From Volvariella volvacea V23 (lineage: Eukaryota > Basidiomycota > Agaricomycetes > Agaricales > Pluteaceae), in contig KB722736.1 of NCBI GenBank assembly GCA_000349905.1, positions 843,651 to 907,650 of the forward strand: a DNA stretch of 64,000 nt, given 5' to 3'. Within the stretch, counting starts at the first letter, position 1, and each line of letters begins with the position of its first letter. The position numbers were made by a program, and so were the translations under genes. The notes beneath the pieces are model-generated. The model was not told the DNA's origin and searched no databases. It saw only the letters and a program-made list of their open reading frames with translations. Below are positions 11,000 to 25,930 of the stretch, in pieces.

Positions 11000-12522
11000 T
11001 TAGAAAAAGAGATAAGTAGTGACGAAAACAACCAGAGCAACGGCAACGACGATCTGCAAGGGAACACCTTCTTGGTGGATGGTAGGCTCCTCAACAACGG
11101 TAGCGATGTCCGTCTCAGTTACACTGCCATCATCAGAGAGGGCCTTCGTTCTTCGGCGGAGAGTCGCCTCACTCTCCCGAAGCTGGTTTTGTAGTCTTTC
11201 GACATCAAGTTGAGCCCTACTCTTTGTAGCAGAAAGTTCTGTTCGCAATCGCTCCACGTCAGCAAGCGCATCACGTAATCTTGTGGTGAGCTCCTCATTA
11301 ACAGGGTTTTCCCTATAGATGATCTGTGGCGGAGGCAGTTGCGCCGGGTGCACAGCAGCGGAACTTGGAGGTCGAACGATAGATGCTGGTGCTGTACTGG
11401 GTGCTGGCATCGTTACTGGAACAGGTGCAGGAGGAGCAGCCGGCTTGGGTGTTGGGAAGCGAGGGACGCTGAAACTTGGAGCGGGCGCAGTCTGAGATAT
11501 TTGTGGCGTAATGGATAGTGCGGGCTGTGTCGATGGCGGACGAACGAATGGTTGCGGTTGTGTGCTTGGAGGCCGCGAGTCACGGTGGACTTCTTCGCGG
11601 GGCAAGAAGTCGTTCGCTGGCGTAGCTAGTCTCTGATTTTCTTGGGCATCATACAGCGAAAATGTTGGCATAGGCGCTCCGTGGCCATTCTCTGAGCGAC
11701 CAGCGCGAGCAGTGTCGAAGTGCTATGAGCGATTAGTAGTAAGTCGAAGGTCTCAAAAAGCGCCGTCCGATCATGAAACGACTTACTGATGGGTCGCCAC
11801 CCCCGTTCAACACCGAGTCATGTGCTTGCAAGGGCTGGGCAGCTGGAACGGGCTCATCTTCCTCCTCGACAGTACCCTCCGCTGGTTGATAAGTCACACG
11901 CAACTTGTGCTGATGGATCTTCGTTTCTTCACTCGTCTCTGGTGCCGACCACTAGAAACGAAGACGGGTCAGATAAAAGGGTCAGATCAGGGCATGATGA
12001 GGAAGAGTAGGATGTACAATATCATGCAATGCCATGGTCTCCTTCTCTGGAGTGATCAATGTACTTTGAATCAAAAATTTATCCTTGCATCTCGCATTCA
12101 GTGGTGGTTCTTCTTTCATGCCCTGGAGCATAACTACAGAGTAGGAGTACACGAGTCAGATACAATCCAGGCACGAGTAAGATGGCAACTCACCCGAGAC
12201 CTCGATAGTCTCCCCAGGTTCAACTCGTCCAGAATTTGGGCGAACGCAATACAGCTAACACACAAGGTTCACCAGTCAAGCACCATACGAGACTTAATGA
12301 GCGACATTATGAACCTTAGGAGCAGTGGTTTTGACTTTGAAGGCAACGGGTTGCGAATTGGGATTTGTGACAGTCAAGGACCGTTTAACGACCTGCGTCA
12401 GAGGGCCTGCGCAAAAAAAAAACACCAAGAAAATCAGTTTGAAAAATCGAAATAAGTGTTACCGGGGGGGTATACATACGCCTGAAGCCTAAAGCATTGG
12501 GGGGATTGAGGGTGACAGACAT
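11000..12522 (-). CDS. VAP/Scs2-type ER membrane contact-site protein
   Basis: VAP proteins sit in the ER membrane, and their MSP domain binds FFAT motifs of lipid-transfer and signalling proteins. Six exons give about 399 residues. Exon 1 (12480-12522) encodes MSVTLNPPNALGFR. The MSP domain (roughly residues 1-125) contains RSLTVTNPNSQPVAFKVKTT, then LYCVRPNSGRVEPGE, VMLQGM and KFLIQST. These keep the family's Lys-Thr-Thr-Ala-Pro-Lys and Arg-Pro-Asn-Ser-Gly residues of the FFAT-binding face. A long Pro/Ala/Ser-rich linker follows, then a coiled coil (about LTTRLRDALADVERLRTEL) and a C-terminal tail anchor (IVVAVALVVFVTTYLFF) ending at the stop. Introns are about 40-60 nt. The start is the ATG that begins the MSP fold. 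It lies head-to-tail with the ABC transporter upstream. Confidence 0.93.
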
Positions 12523-12936
12523 TTTGCGGCGGTTGAGGGAGGGGTGTGGAGGAAGAGATTGGGACTAAAGAGCGATGAGCAAAGCCTGGCCACGTGGTCC
12601 CCAGACCTACAACTCCTCCGTCACACATTCTGGATCAGCCTGCTGACTAAGCAGCTTCTGCACGGCTGCGCTGCCATGCATTCCGGGTCCTTACTAGTTC
12701 CAGTGCCCATCTCACACGGACGTCCTCATGTTAACTGCATGTCTATTACTGATTGATATAATTAACTAGAGAGTGTATCTGACGAGGGATCGTAACTAAG
12801 AGCAATATATCCAAAGCGAAGTATGTACCAGAATGTTAAATCTGTGTGTGGTCGAGTGGAGGAGAATGTAGGAATGCAATAAATTTAGTCCAAATATCCA
12901 TCCATGTCTAGGCGTGGCGACATCAAAGCATCACTC
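12523..12936. other. Intergenic between ABC transporter and VAP genes
   Basis: Both flanking genes run on the minus strand, so this is the transporter's 3' UTR plus the VAP promoter. No coding pattern seen. Confidence 0.5.
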
Positions 12937-15900
12937 TCAGTCTCGTTTGCTCAGCGCTTGTAGCTGTACATATTCGTAATAATCGCCTCGCTTCGCCAGC
13001 AGTTGATCGTGAGTGCCAGATTCGCTCACACGACCTTCCTTGATGAAGTAGCTAGAGGGATGGAAAACAGCTCAGGGCGCCGATGATGGTGAAATGAAAC
13101 GACGTATGCTTACATTCGATCAGCGTTTTGAATGGTTGACAACCTGTGGGCAATCGCAATCGTCGTTCTGCCCTTAGCTGCTTGGTCAAGGGCTTCTTGC
13201 ACAACCTTCTCGGAATTGGAATCCAAAGCAGATGTTGCCTGAGGGAATGTGTGTGTGAAAAGCATGTTACATCACCACGAGCACTCAAAACATACCTCAT
13301 CCAGGAGTAGGACCTTAGGGTTACGCAGCAAGGCACGGGCAATAGCAATACGTTCTATTAGATGGGAGGTAAGTTAAGGACACGGTCGTCGGACATCATT
13401 ATTATTGAACTTACGTTTCTGACCGCCAGAGAGTTGAGACCCTTTGCCGCCGACCTCTGTTTCAAATCCGCTGCAAAACCGTCAGCTAAGCGACTCCAGA
13501 GCACTCCAGAGCGGAGATAACGTACTCAGGAAGGCTGTTAATGAAATCCAAGATGTTGGCGTCGCGACATGCTGCTTCAATTTCCTCCTGCGTCACTTCC
13601 TCCTTGGGTTTAATAGCACCGAGCAAGATGTTAAAGCGAATTGTTCCAGCGTAGAGAGTGGGCTCCTGCGATACGAGTGCAATTTGCTTGCGGTAGTCCT
13701 GGACGTTGAGTTCACTAATGCGCTCGCCATCTAAATAGATATCTCCAGCCAAGGGGTCGTAGAATCTCTCAAGGAGTTGAATGCTGTGAAGACATGAGTT
13801 ACCCCGGTCAAGGATGATATAACAGTAACAGCACTTACACAGTACTCTTTCCGGAACCACTGGCACCGACGAGGGCTACATATGTACCAGGCTCGATAGT
13901 AATTGACAGATCACGTAAGACACGAACACCAGGTCGGGTTGGGTAACGGAAGTGAACGTTGTCAATGCGGATGTAACCTCTAGCCTTTGAAATGTCAACG
14001 CGCTTTCCTTCAGATGACTCGGCGTCGATTTCGGGGATGGAGTCAATGAGTTTAATCATGTCGGATCCCGCTCCCTTGGCAGATGAAATGTCAGGTACGA
14101 AGGAGAAGACATTTCCGGCTTGAATAGCGCCGAAGGTTGTGCTCTATCAAATAGACCGATTAATATTACAACTAGATTGTGTAAATGGCACCCACCATCA
14201 AACCGACGAAGAAATCGAATGTGCTAAACTCCAAGCGGGAAACGAGGGAGGCACCATACCAGAAGACGAGGGCGATAACGAAGAAGACCAACGCTTGAGA
14301 GAAGGCGAAGAGGGCATTACTCCAGATAGCAGAGCGGTTGGACTTGCGAAGGGGCTCCTCCAAGCTCTCGCTGTAAATCCTGAGACAGTCCTCCTCTCGA
14401 GTAAGTGAAGCAACGGTACGGATGGCACCAGCCGCCTCGCAGGCAACTTGAGCAGATTCTTCGTGAGCCTTCTTGTTGGCTTGGTCCTTGAGGACGACGA
14501 CACGCTACAGCTGGTGTAAAAATGCAATACGTTCAGGCGAACACACTAGTCGCTTACCAGACGGATGTAACCAGTTGAGACAAGTAGAGGGGTGCAGGCG
14601 ATACCGACAAGGCCAACCTTCCAGATGAATACGAGACCAAGGATGGAACCGCAGATGACAGTTGCGATACTCTGGACGATACTAAAAGAGCGTTTAGATA
14701 TGATGTGAGTGAGGTGCAAATTTACACTCACGCTCCGAGTGTAACACCAGCCAAACCATTGACCTTCTGAGGGTTCTCGCTCAAGTTGGACGTCAAACCA
14801 CCAGTCTACAGGAGAAATGAGATGAACTGGACATAGCAAAGGGGGAAATATGCATACGCTATTCTCTTCTTTATCAAAGAATTCAATATCTTGTCTAAGA
14901 ATGGCCTTGAAGCTGAGTGAGCGGAGTTTGGCAGTGAGAGTCGCAGCCGCAGCAGAGAAGAGGTAGTTCTGGACACCAATGGCTATCGTGGAAACAATAG
15001 CAATAATGAAGAACCACAGAGCGGCTCTGTCACCATCGTGTCGGAGCAGGCGGTGATCCGTGTGTGAGAAGGCCTCGATACCCTTTGCATAGACAATACC
15101 AAAGACTGGGTAGACGCAACCAGTAACTGCAAAGGAGATAATGCTCAGAGGCGAATGATCAAGAGGAAGAGGAATACTCACCGCAAGCAAAGATAGAGCC
15201 AATGGCATAGTGTCTCCAACCCTCGCGATTGAGGAGTCCCATGCGCCTGAAGAGATATGGCAAGCTGTGATCAGATTCCTTGGTCTTTGCAGCTTGATTC
15301 TGGCGCCTTTGCTCCAAGATCTCACTAGCAAGGGATTGTCCTGTGTTCCTGCGGCCGAGAGGGACTTCCTCCCTAGCGACCTTCTCCATATCCTCCTTCT
15401 CATCCTCACCATCTTCCGCATCAACGTCGTCGCCGCGCCTTTCCTGAGAATCACGAAGTTGTTGGCTTCGTACGAGACGGGAGTAGGCGCCGTCGCGAGC
15501 GAGAAGTTCGTTATGATTGCCATATTCCAGAACTAAACCGTCACCCATAACATAGATGACATCAGCATCCTTGACGGTAGACAAACGATGAGCGATGGTG
15601 ATGGTAGTTCGTCCTGCGGCAGCCTTGTCGAGAGCGTCCTGGACAATACCTTCGGATTGAGTATCCAAAGCACTAGTAGCTTCGTCCAGCAACAAGATTC
15701 TGGGATCGGAGACAATGGCACGAGCGATGGCGATACGCTGCTTCTGACCTCCTGAGAGCAAGAAACCGCGTTCACCGACGACAGTGTTATATCCGTTAGG
15801 GAGCTTCGAGATGAAGCCATCGGCGTTAGCCTTGATACAAGCCTCCTTGATAAGTTTGAGCTTCTCTTCCTCAGATACATTCTCGTATGGAGTATTGGTA

Positions 15901-17851
15901 AGCCCATGAGCAACGTTTCCTGCAATAGTGGTGTTGAATAGAGTTGGTTCTTGAGATACAAGGCCGATCTGGGACCGCAACCACTTCAAGTTGAGTGAAC
16001 GGAGGTCATTGCCGTCAAGCTTGACAGATCCAGCAGTGGGATCGTAGAAACGTTCAACGAGCGAGATAATGGTCGATTTACCAGATCCGGATGCACCAAC
16101 AAGAGCAGCGGTTTTACCAGCACGGAAGGAGATATTGAGACCCTTGACGACTTCAACACCAGGACGAGAGGGATAGCTAAAGCGAACGTCTTCAACAGTG
16201 ATTTCTCCTTGAACAGTTTCAGGTTTCAAACCGCCCGGGTTAGCGGAGTCAATGTCAGGAACACGATCAATGGTAGCGTAAAGTTTGGCGGCAGCTCCAC
16301 GGGCATGAGTCACAGCTGAAAAAGGGTGAATGCCATAATCACAGAATCGGAGAATACTGAGTCATACCTTGCATCTCTGGAGCAAGCAAGGCCAATGAGA
16401 ACGAACCGATGAGAATGGCAATGAATACATTGACAACTTCTCCAGGCTTGGCTAAAAGGAGTGAGTAAGATATAGCCCCTGTGATGTGCCTCAGCTACAT
16501 ACTTTGCCCCCTGATGATCAGGGTAGAACCAAACGAGAATGCTGCAGGGGCGTCAATATAATCTCCAGTTATGAATCGGAGGAAACTTACCGAGTGCGTA
16601 TGCCGAGTAGATGACGAAGAAAAATACGGCGAGTCCTCCACCGTGCCAAACAGCCGCCTTAAGATCGACTTGGTGTGCTTGGTCAATGTGATTGTCGTAC
16701 AAGCTAGAAAGGATCTTCTGAGTGCCAAAGGCTTGCGCAGTACGAACGGTTGAGATGACTTCTTCTGCCAGGCTCCCTGCATTAGCCACATGCTTGAGTG
16801 ACAGCCTACGGGAATATATGGAAAAACTAAAATTGTCACTAGAGAGGATGGAACCTACTGCATATATTTAGAAATGAATGTGTTCATAAGACCACCAGTT
16901 ATAGCGATGCATGGAAGAATCGATGACAGGGCAAGGGCAAGACGCCATGATCGGGCATAAGCGAGAACGAAACCGGTGATAAACGCAGCAATGAAGTTGA
17001 CTACGAGTGCAACCTTCTCGGATATGCCTTGTTGAACCAAATCTGCCAGGAAAATGGGGATCAGGGCACCGGAAGACGTGCGTGGGTATCTACATACGTG
17101 TGTCCGTTTGAATTCGCGTCGCGACTTCTCCAGCTCCGACCTTGTCGAAATATTGGATGTCCTGACGTAGGATAGCCTGAAGGTATCTCTCTCGAATACG
17201 TTTGGCATTGACCTCTCCGGTGTATACCCAGAAAAACATATAAGTGTATGTGCACACGAACATACCAATACCTTATTTTTGTGTCAGAAGAACCAGAGTT
17301 GGGATCAGGGTTCAGACATACCAATGTAGACGAGATAGCTTGCGTTAAGACCAGCAGAGTGGCGGAAATCTGCTCCGGCCTGGGGTATCAAAGACGCGGC
17401 GGTAGCATTCCCTGCTTGGGCCTCTCCTAGAACCGTACCAAAGTCCACGAAATCCTGAGTCAAGTTTCCGAATAGCAGACTCATCATGGGCTTGGAAATA
17501 GATTGAGTGGCCAGGAAATCGGCTGCTAAAGCTTGCGACTAACCTGGGCGGCCCCTGCAGCTGCAGCTGCAATAAGACCAATGAAGTCGAGGAAAAGCTC
17601 ATATTTGGTCGAGAACCTAGAACGATCGTCAATAGGAAGGCGACCGATGCCAGCCAAAGACAATACCGAAAGAGCTGAGAGAGGGGGACAGGAGGTAGAT
17701 CAGGTTCAGCTGGCTTCTCATCTGATTTGGGAGCGTCGTTGGCCTTTTCGTTGTTGATATTCTTACGGGAAAAGAAGCCACGACGGGGCTGGGTAGGCGG
17801 GGCAACTACAGTTGCCTTTTCGTCTGCACTTCCTGGACGCGAGTCAGACAT
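12937..17851 (-). CDS. Full-size ABCB (MDR/P-glycoprotein type) ABC transporter
   Basis: An ATP-driven exporter with layout TMD1-NBD1-TMD2-NBD2, roughly 1,300 residues, read from 17851 down to TGA at 12939-12937 through many short introns. The N-terminus ([12 protein letters not shown]) is polar. TMD1 includes the [19 protein letters not shown] entry and the [20 protein letters not shown] helix. NBD1 has Walker [11 protein letters not shown]-loop LVSQEPTLF, signature LLSGGQKQR, Walker [13 protein letters not shown] and the H-loop [12 protein letters not shown]. After an acidic linker comes TMD2 ([15 protein letters not shown] and others). NBD2 has [27 protein letters not shown] and the matching Walker B and H-loop, ending [11 protein letters not shown]. 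Both ATP sites look catalytically complete. Basidiomycete relatives export azoles and other xenobiotics or lipids; the substrate here is unknown. A CACGTG lies in the upstream region. Confidence 0.95.
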
Positions 17852-18855
17852 GGCGAGAAAGGAACTCGCGATGGGGTCGTCGAACTAAATGACGAAGGGT
17901 ATAAAGAGCGGACGAGAAGAAACTGGCGATAATTGCAGATCCATATGCGTTTTGTATCAAGGTCACCGGATGTACCGGGCCTCATTCGTAAGCCGATTTA
18001 CGATGTTTGGCCTGACAGCCTGGGCCCGATTTTCCACTGCCAATGACTCACCGGGGCCATTCAATCGTGAATGATCCACAGCCCCTAGACATTGCAGGTG
18101 CTGTGGACGTTCCTCGAGTCATGTCGAGTCGTTGCTTCATCCAGTGCATGGACCCAGGACTCTAGGTATTCTGACGAGAGCACGTGTGGGGCATCACATC
18201 GCTGCACTGACGGAGTATTTGTAAGTTGTAGCAGATATATAGTATATCTGATTAGGCCGCAGCCGCTTAGGCGTTGGAGCCTGGCGCACGCACAACGCAC
18301 GCGTAGCATTGTACAATTGCAGACAGAGATGGACTCCACTGGCCGGCCGCCGGTATTTACTACACATCCCCACTGTAATTGCGCCGGCTCACCGTGCCAA
18401 GATACATCCCGTCCTCCACTCGTTGCTGTTGTTCATAGTGACCCCAAACTGCCAAATGAAACTGTTTAAATTGACTGCCACGCAAAATTTCTGTGCCATG
18501 CCTGAGTGTATGTCTTGACCGGCCTGAGCTGCGAACCTGCAGACGGCCCTACCTCATCACCCAGTTTGATAGCACATCAAAGAGACATTAGCGGCGCCTA
18601 CTAACGAGCACATACGGGGATAATGCTGTCGCCATCGCCGTCGTCTCTGGAAGTCAAGGGCGGTCGTGTAGAAACAAAAGCATTCGTCGAGTTGCGCGCG
18701 GTGACCACAGGAAGTGCACGTGATGCAACGGCACACAAGAACAAGGCCAACCCCACAGGTTTTCCATTACCACCCTAGTCCCTCTTTTTTGAAAGCAGGC
18801 TTTCTTCCCCTCACACTCACTTTTACACTCTTTACACACCACCCAACAATCCACC
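17852..18855. promoter_or_regulatory. Shared upstream region of the ABC transporter (-) and AGC kinase (+)
   Basis: A divergent intergenic stretch of about 1 kb. Two palindromic CACGTG E-boxes are present (18181-18186 and 18717-18722), sites of the type bound by bHLH factors. The kinase ATG has a strong context (CCACCATGTC). No gene seen. Regulatory meaning is inference from the motifs only. Confidence 0.35.
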
Positions 18856-20982
<2,127 letters not shown>

Positions 20983-21463
20983 ATGCTTGGGCATGAACCA
21001 CCTGGCTCAAGTGATTCCAACTCAAAGCTAGACACCACAAACCCCGTCACCAATACTCGTTCGTTCTCTCGTCATTGCTATCTCCAATACTTCAAGTAAT
21101 CTCGCCTCAGACTTCTGATCCTGTAAGTAGACTGTATCAGTAGATTGCCTTTTAGTTCGTGCCTCGAGTTTACCTTCATTCCTTACCCTCACTTCGAAGG
21201 CTTGCTACTTTCGTCCCGGTTTAATACATCCTATCTGGTCACTCTTTCACTACATTCCTTACTATATAGTTGCTCGCATCATATTATATAAATAAATGCA
21301 TGGTTGGATTCGGATGACGACAGTCGTGAAAATGGTTCCGTGGGGCTTGCTCTCAGTGCTCCAGTGCTCCATATAGTGTGACATAGTGTGACTAATTGCG
21401 GTACTCTGCTGCCTTCACAACTTGCACCCTCACCTCCACGACGTTTACCGTCCAGGACTCCCC
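20983..21463. other. Intergenic, no gene seen
   Basis: Tandem (+/+) spacing of about 480 bp between the kinase and the G-patch gene. T/C-rich 3' UTR-like sequence and a tandemly repeated GTGTGACATA-like stretch near 21376-21392. No coding pattern. Confidence 0.45.
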
Positions 21464-22999
21464 ATGGCTACTGTCTCATATACCATCTACTCTCATTATG
21501 ACCCACCCAAAGAACCGGCAGCCGTAGATGCGGAGGTCTCTTTGGAGAACCCTGATGCTTCCAACACAGACTCAGAAGCAGAATGGCCAAAGATTCGACG
21601 TCCTCTTGCCCCACCTCCAGTATTTGTTCCTGCCACTATCACGTCAAGTTACTGGGATATTGATAACGCTGACTCATCTTCTCAAAGTACCAGCGCTGTC
21701 AATAACTTGCAGGAACGACATGAAGGAACGGTAGCCAGCTGGTATCGCTCATTGTTAAGTACCAAGCTGAAGTCCGAAGAAAGTGGGAAGGCTTCAAACT
21801 CTCGTACGGCATCTGCATCATCTGGGATAGTCTCCAGAGATAGTAGTTCTGCCTCTTCGGCCTCTACATCCCAGTCGACTTCGCGTTCTCTAACACCCAC
21901 AACCTCTTCCACAACTCTTGCACCCAAAAATGACTCACACACTCCATTTACTACACTTCCCCGACAAGAAAAGAAGGACAAGAATAACTGGTTTATCTTG
22001 AACGCATTGCGAAACGAAACATCGACGCCGCCAGCACCAGCACCTACCCTTGCTGATATCCTAGAACGTGATCCACCACCTCTCCCCACAGAGGAGCGAT
22101 TCAAACCCCCAGTATTCCTCGCTATTGGACCGTCCAACAGGGGCTTCGCCATGCTCTCGCGTACTGGTTGGAATGAAGGCGAACCCCTAGGTCCTGATGA
22201 GGTTCGCAAACGATATGGGTCTTCCACTAGGACGAAGAGGGACTTGTCGCTGGAACTGGAAGATGATGAAGTTTACCAGAAACGAATCAAGCCAAGTCGC
22301 AAAGGGAAAGAAAAAGAGATTATCCCCAATGCTGGTGTGAAAAAGGAGATTGTAGAGGCGGACCTTGGAGGTGATGATGAGATCGTAGAGATGAGAGAAG
22401 TTGATGTCATAGATCTCACCCTCTCCGATTCAGACTCGGACATTGATGTCCACCGCCCTGACCCTACTGACCCCGGAGATGCTGAGAGAACACGGGGTAA
22501 GATGTCGTTAAAGCCCGACCTTGGGGTGCGGGCAACTGCTGGAGACGGTGAGGGCTGTGAAACAGTGCAACCCGTGGATTCTTCTTCGCACTCGGAGTAC
22601 CGCGACGAGGACGTTCAGGATTCGTCAAGATACAGCCCACGGACAACCTCGGATCCACAACGTGGTGATTCGACTGATGCAGAATCAGTTGTCACCAAGT
22701 TATCGGCTCACTTGCGATCAGGAGCGGCGTACGAGAGAAAGGCCTTGATTACTCCGTTGGCTACTGTGCTTAAATCTGATAGGTTGGGAATCGGGCTGAA
22801 GGCGAAGACTGTTGGGCCGTACAAGGCCTCGCAGAAAAGGATCACGCATAACGCGGCGGCTCTGGCTTTGCACATCAGACAATCCGAGGAGATGAGAAAG
22901 AAGAAAAGGATGTATGGGCGAGGGAAGCGAGGGTTTGATAGGCATTATAAGCAAGAGGAATCTACTCGCCAACAGATGCTGTCGTATCTCAACAGTTGA
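21464..22999 (+). CDS. G-patch domain protein with a long insertion in the motif
   Basis: Single-exon frame of about 511 residues starting MATVSYTIYSHYDPPKEP. The ATG at 21464 is preferred over one 42 bases upstream because the better-looking start begins there. G-patch proteins bind RNA and stimulate DEAH helicases in splicing, ribosome biogenesis or repair. The first half of the motif, GFAMLSRTGWNEGEPLG, lies near residue 226. The second half, TPLATVLKSDRLGIGLKAK, lies near residue 440, so about 200 charged, low-complexity residues are inserted between them. Other visible parts are a Ser/Thr-rich N-terminus, NWFILNALRNE, an acidic stretch with VIDLTLSDSDSD (SIM-like) and a basic C-terminus (RKKKRMYGRGKRG). 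Codon use is ordinary. The exact orthologue is not recognised; only the domain is claimed. Confidence 0.75.
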   Translation: MATVSYTIYSHYDPPKEPAAVDAEVSLENPDASNTDSEAEWPKIRRPLAPPPVFVPATITSSYWDIDNADSSSQSTSAVNNLQERHEGTVASWYRSLLSTKLKSEESGKASNSRTASASSGIVSRDSSSASSASTSQSTSRSLTPTTSSTTLAPKNDSHTPFTTLPRQEKKDKNNWFILNALRNETSTPPAPAPTLADILERDPPPLPTEERFKPPVFLAIGPSNRGFAMLSRTGWNEGEPLGPDEVRKRYGSSTRTKRDLSLELEDDEVYQKRIKPSRKGKEKEIIPNAGVKKEIVEADLGGDDEIVEMREVDVIDLTLSDSDSDIDVHRPDPTDPGDAERTRGKMSLKPDLGVRATAGDGEGCETVQPVDSSSHSEYRDEDVQDSSRYSPRTTSDPQRGDSTDAESVVTKLSAHLRSGAAYERKALITPLATVLKSDRLGIGLKAKTVGPYKASQKRITHNAAALALHIRQSEEMRKKKRMYGRGKRGFDRHYKQEESTRQQMLSYLNS

Positions 23000-23357
23000 C
23001 GGGTTTGCTTGGATAGGGTATTTATGTTTTACTACTAAATAGATTCCATCTGTATCGATAGATTGTCCTGTAGAAACCATGTAACTGCAAAAAAAGGGTT
23101 GACATTGCACATTTCATCATTCGTTCGTAATTGATGAGTATAAGAATACAGTGATGTTGCATGAGAAAGGGGATGGATCGATAAAGTTAACAATGAGTGT
23201 GATCAAAGCATGTACAAAGAATTAAGGGGGTATTCTACTATTAAACCAAGCTTGGGGAATGGATCCAAATAGAATGAGAATAAGACAAGTTCGTACAACC
23301 GCAGAAATCAGCAATGGGTTGGTCTAGAAAGGGTGAAAAGGGTGAAAGGGAACAAAG
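23000..23357. other. Convergent 3' region, no gene seen
   Basis: Lies between the stop codons of the G-patch (+) and F-box (-) genes; A/T-rich UTR-like sequence. Confidence 0.5.
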
Positions 23358-25176
23358 TTATGACAAGGCGCTACCTCCCCAAGTACCCTTGGTAGGTCGG
23401 CACCTCACATCTGCTACGTACATCCTCAACCACGACCGCATTTCCGTGCTTATCTGCGTACAGCTCGTCACATCTATTGTCTTCAGCCGTTGGGGTCCAA
23501 ACATTACGCTCGCTTGCGGAACTCGCACTGTACTCGTTGACTTTGAACGAGCTTGTGCTGCCGCCGCCGCCGCAGAAGCGGATGAGATGAGAGTGATCCC
23601 CGGGGGCAATGGAACGCTGCTGTTGCGCACGTAGGCCTGGGAGTTTGCAGGAAGCCGCGATTCTACGAGGGTCCGTACAGATTCCCATTCGAGACTTAGG
23701 CATCCCTCGAGGCTGAGGTTCTCGAGTTTCGGACAGATCCATGGTTGAGGCGATGCAAGATTCTGAAAGTGGTGGTTGGCCTTTAATGACGAAGTAATGG
23801 AAATAGAAAGTACCTTCAGGAACATTGACGTCAAATCGTCAACGTCTATTACTTCCAGTGTGGTGAGAGATGGGAGGTGGCGCAAGAGCTTGAGCAGATG
23901 AATTTCATCAAAAACGCACGACTCAATACGGAGAGATTTCAACGGAAGTTTGACTAATGCCTGGTCGCCAAGCTTATGGAGAATAGCAGTGATGTTATGC
24001 AAGAGACGAAGATCCAGAGATTCAAGAGCAGGGAACGCTATATGACGAATGACCTGTGTGGCTAATTCCCTGTCACAGCAGTTGAATGAGGCTTTCTTGA
24101 GGCGAGGAAGGTGAATCGGAGTCGTTGTATATGCACGATTGCTGCCGCTGATGGAACGACATGATGTCAACTCGGACTCCGTTACATTGTGCAGTGTGAA
24201 TTCTTCCAGCTCTGGACATCGACTCAGTATCTCAAGCAAGGTATGTGCCGGCGGTAATGCGTGATTATAATATCCAACGAGTTTCAAAACACGAAGGCGC
24301 GTAAAGAGGACAGGATCCCAACCGCATTGGAACGACGTTAGCGAACATGAACGCAGCCTAGGCGTGCGCCCGTTGAATAGTGGTAATTCTGGAGTTGTTT
24401 TAGATTCCTCTTCGAGAGCTTTGTGGACTTGAACAGAGAGAACTTCGAGTAAGGGGGCATCTTCACGACATCGCATCAGCGCCGCATGCGCGTGTGGCCG
24501 ATCTGGGACGGCAAGGTGAAAAGACCGGACTCGGCAGATGGCAGGGCGTAGCAAATCCATGGCACGAATAAGTTGATCCATCGCATTCCTTGCATATTCT
24601 GGTCGCTGCCCGAAGTCAACGGAAACATCAATCGGGCAAGTTTTCGACCGCTCCAGCTTTCGACGCGCTCTCTCGACCGGGTGGTGAGGACTTATGACGA
24701 TTTTAGTCCACAGCTGGGGCGTATTTAGCGCCACTTCTGCCCAATAGCGACTATCATACGTCATGGGTGTTATGCGACAGAGAAGATCGATCAGTGACGA
24801 GGACGCACCATACAAGCATCAAGGTTGAGACCATAATTGGCTCCTCGGCTCCCATCCCAAGGACTCCCTTCACGAAGATGGTAGATAATAGTTCGCTAGG
24901 GAGGCGCAGGACCGGCGACTGCGATCGAACAGCTTGTTCCAAATGCAACTCCAGCTCGTTTCGTTGGGTGAGCAGGGCCGCCATCTTGCAGTCCAATGAG
25001 TTGATGGCTTCCCGGAGACGGTGAATCGACACATTCGCGGACGGTGGGTATCGCGGAACGTACCCATCGTCTTCCAGTGGTGGCTTCCCGCTGGGGAACA
25101 CCGGAGGCGGCGGGAGTATTCTCCAGTCGGGACGAGAGAACATGCTTGCGGGAATGCAGGCGGGAAGCGTGGACAT
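23358..25176 (-). CDS. F-box/LRR protein of the Agaricomycete-expanded type
   Basis: F-box proteins bring substrates to SCF ubiquitin ligases through Skp1. Three exons (24809-25176, 23814-24750, 23358-23762) give about 569 residues. The layout is a short coiled-coil-like segment (REAINSLDCKMAALLTQRNE), then LRLPSELLSTIF and, across the first intron, LMLVCRYWAEVALNTPQLW, which is the typical mushroom F-box with its CRYW and TP-LW residues. A C-terminal array of Leu-rich repeats follows (LKSLRIESCVF, LENLSLEGCLSL). The first intron uses GTGCGT and joins TG to T to make the conserved Cys. The second (23763-23813) is 51 nt with no stop, so it could be retained; its GTACTT...CAG ends and the break in the LRR register argue for splicing. 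The TTG-initiated extension upstream is rejected in favour of the ATG at 25176. The target is unknown. Confidence 0.85.
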
Positions 25177-25930
25177 TGAGGCGGCGGGGACGCCGGGAGT
25201 TGCTATTTGCAAAATTTTTGAAGGACCAAGGAGGGGTGAACCTTTTCAAGGGGATCAATAGGGTGTGCGGGGAAAGCTATGCCGCAACAACAAGACTGAG
25301 GCCAGGGCAGTCAGCCAAAAGCAGACAGAATGGAGAGCACAATGAAACACCGACGCTGTTGTTTGTCACGGGGGTATTGGCGATTACGACGGGTATAAGG
25401 ATGAGGATGTGGGACATTTTGTATGGATTATAAGGGAATTGAGTGATCGCGTACTGATAAAGGCGTACCTACCCAAAAGTTCTCCCCTTGTGTTCCGTCT
25501 CTGCACGAGGCGTGAAGCATGCCGATGTATCATTCGTAGCGGGGCATAGGGACCCAGAAAAGCGTGATGGTGACCTGCAACGTGGGACAAAGTAATGGAC
25601 ATCCAGGACACGAGGAGCGCAACGAGGCAGAGCTCTGTGCAATCTCCACGATTGTTTTCTTCAGCTCCGCTTGCCCAATTGACGCCAAGCCACCTCCCTG
25701 GTCCAATATATCCCAACACTCTCGCACACTCCCCTTACCATCGGTCCTCATATTAATCATTGCCAGCGCATCCTCTTCCAGAATTCCTGTGTGCTCTCAG
25801 GGTTGCTTTTTTTTCACCAATACACAGCTGCACTATCTAACAAACACCATCATCAGACAACTACCTTTTTGGTCGTATCTAAGTCATGCACTGCCAAACG
25901 TGAGGACAATTATTATCGTGGGCCCACCGG
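25177..25930. other. Intergenic, no gene seen
   Basis: About 750 bp between the PQ-loop gene's stop and the F-box start, both on minus. A pyrimidine-rich stretch on the plus strand is open for 200 codons in one frame but has no motif and overlaps UTR. No gene supported. Confidence 0.5.
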
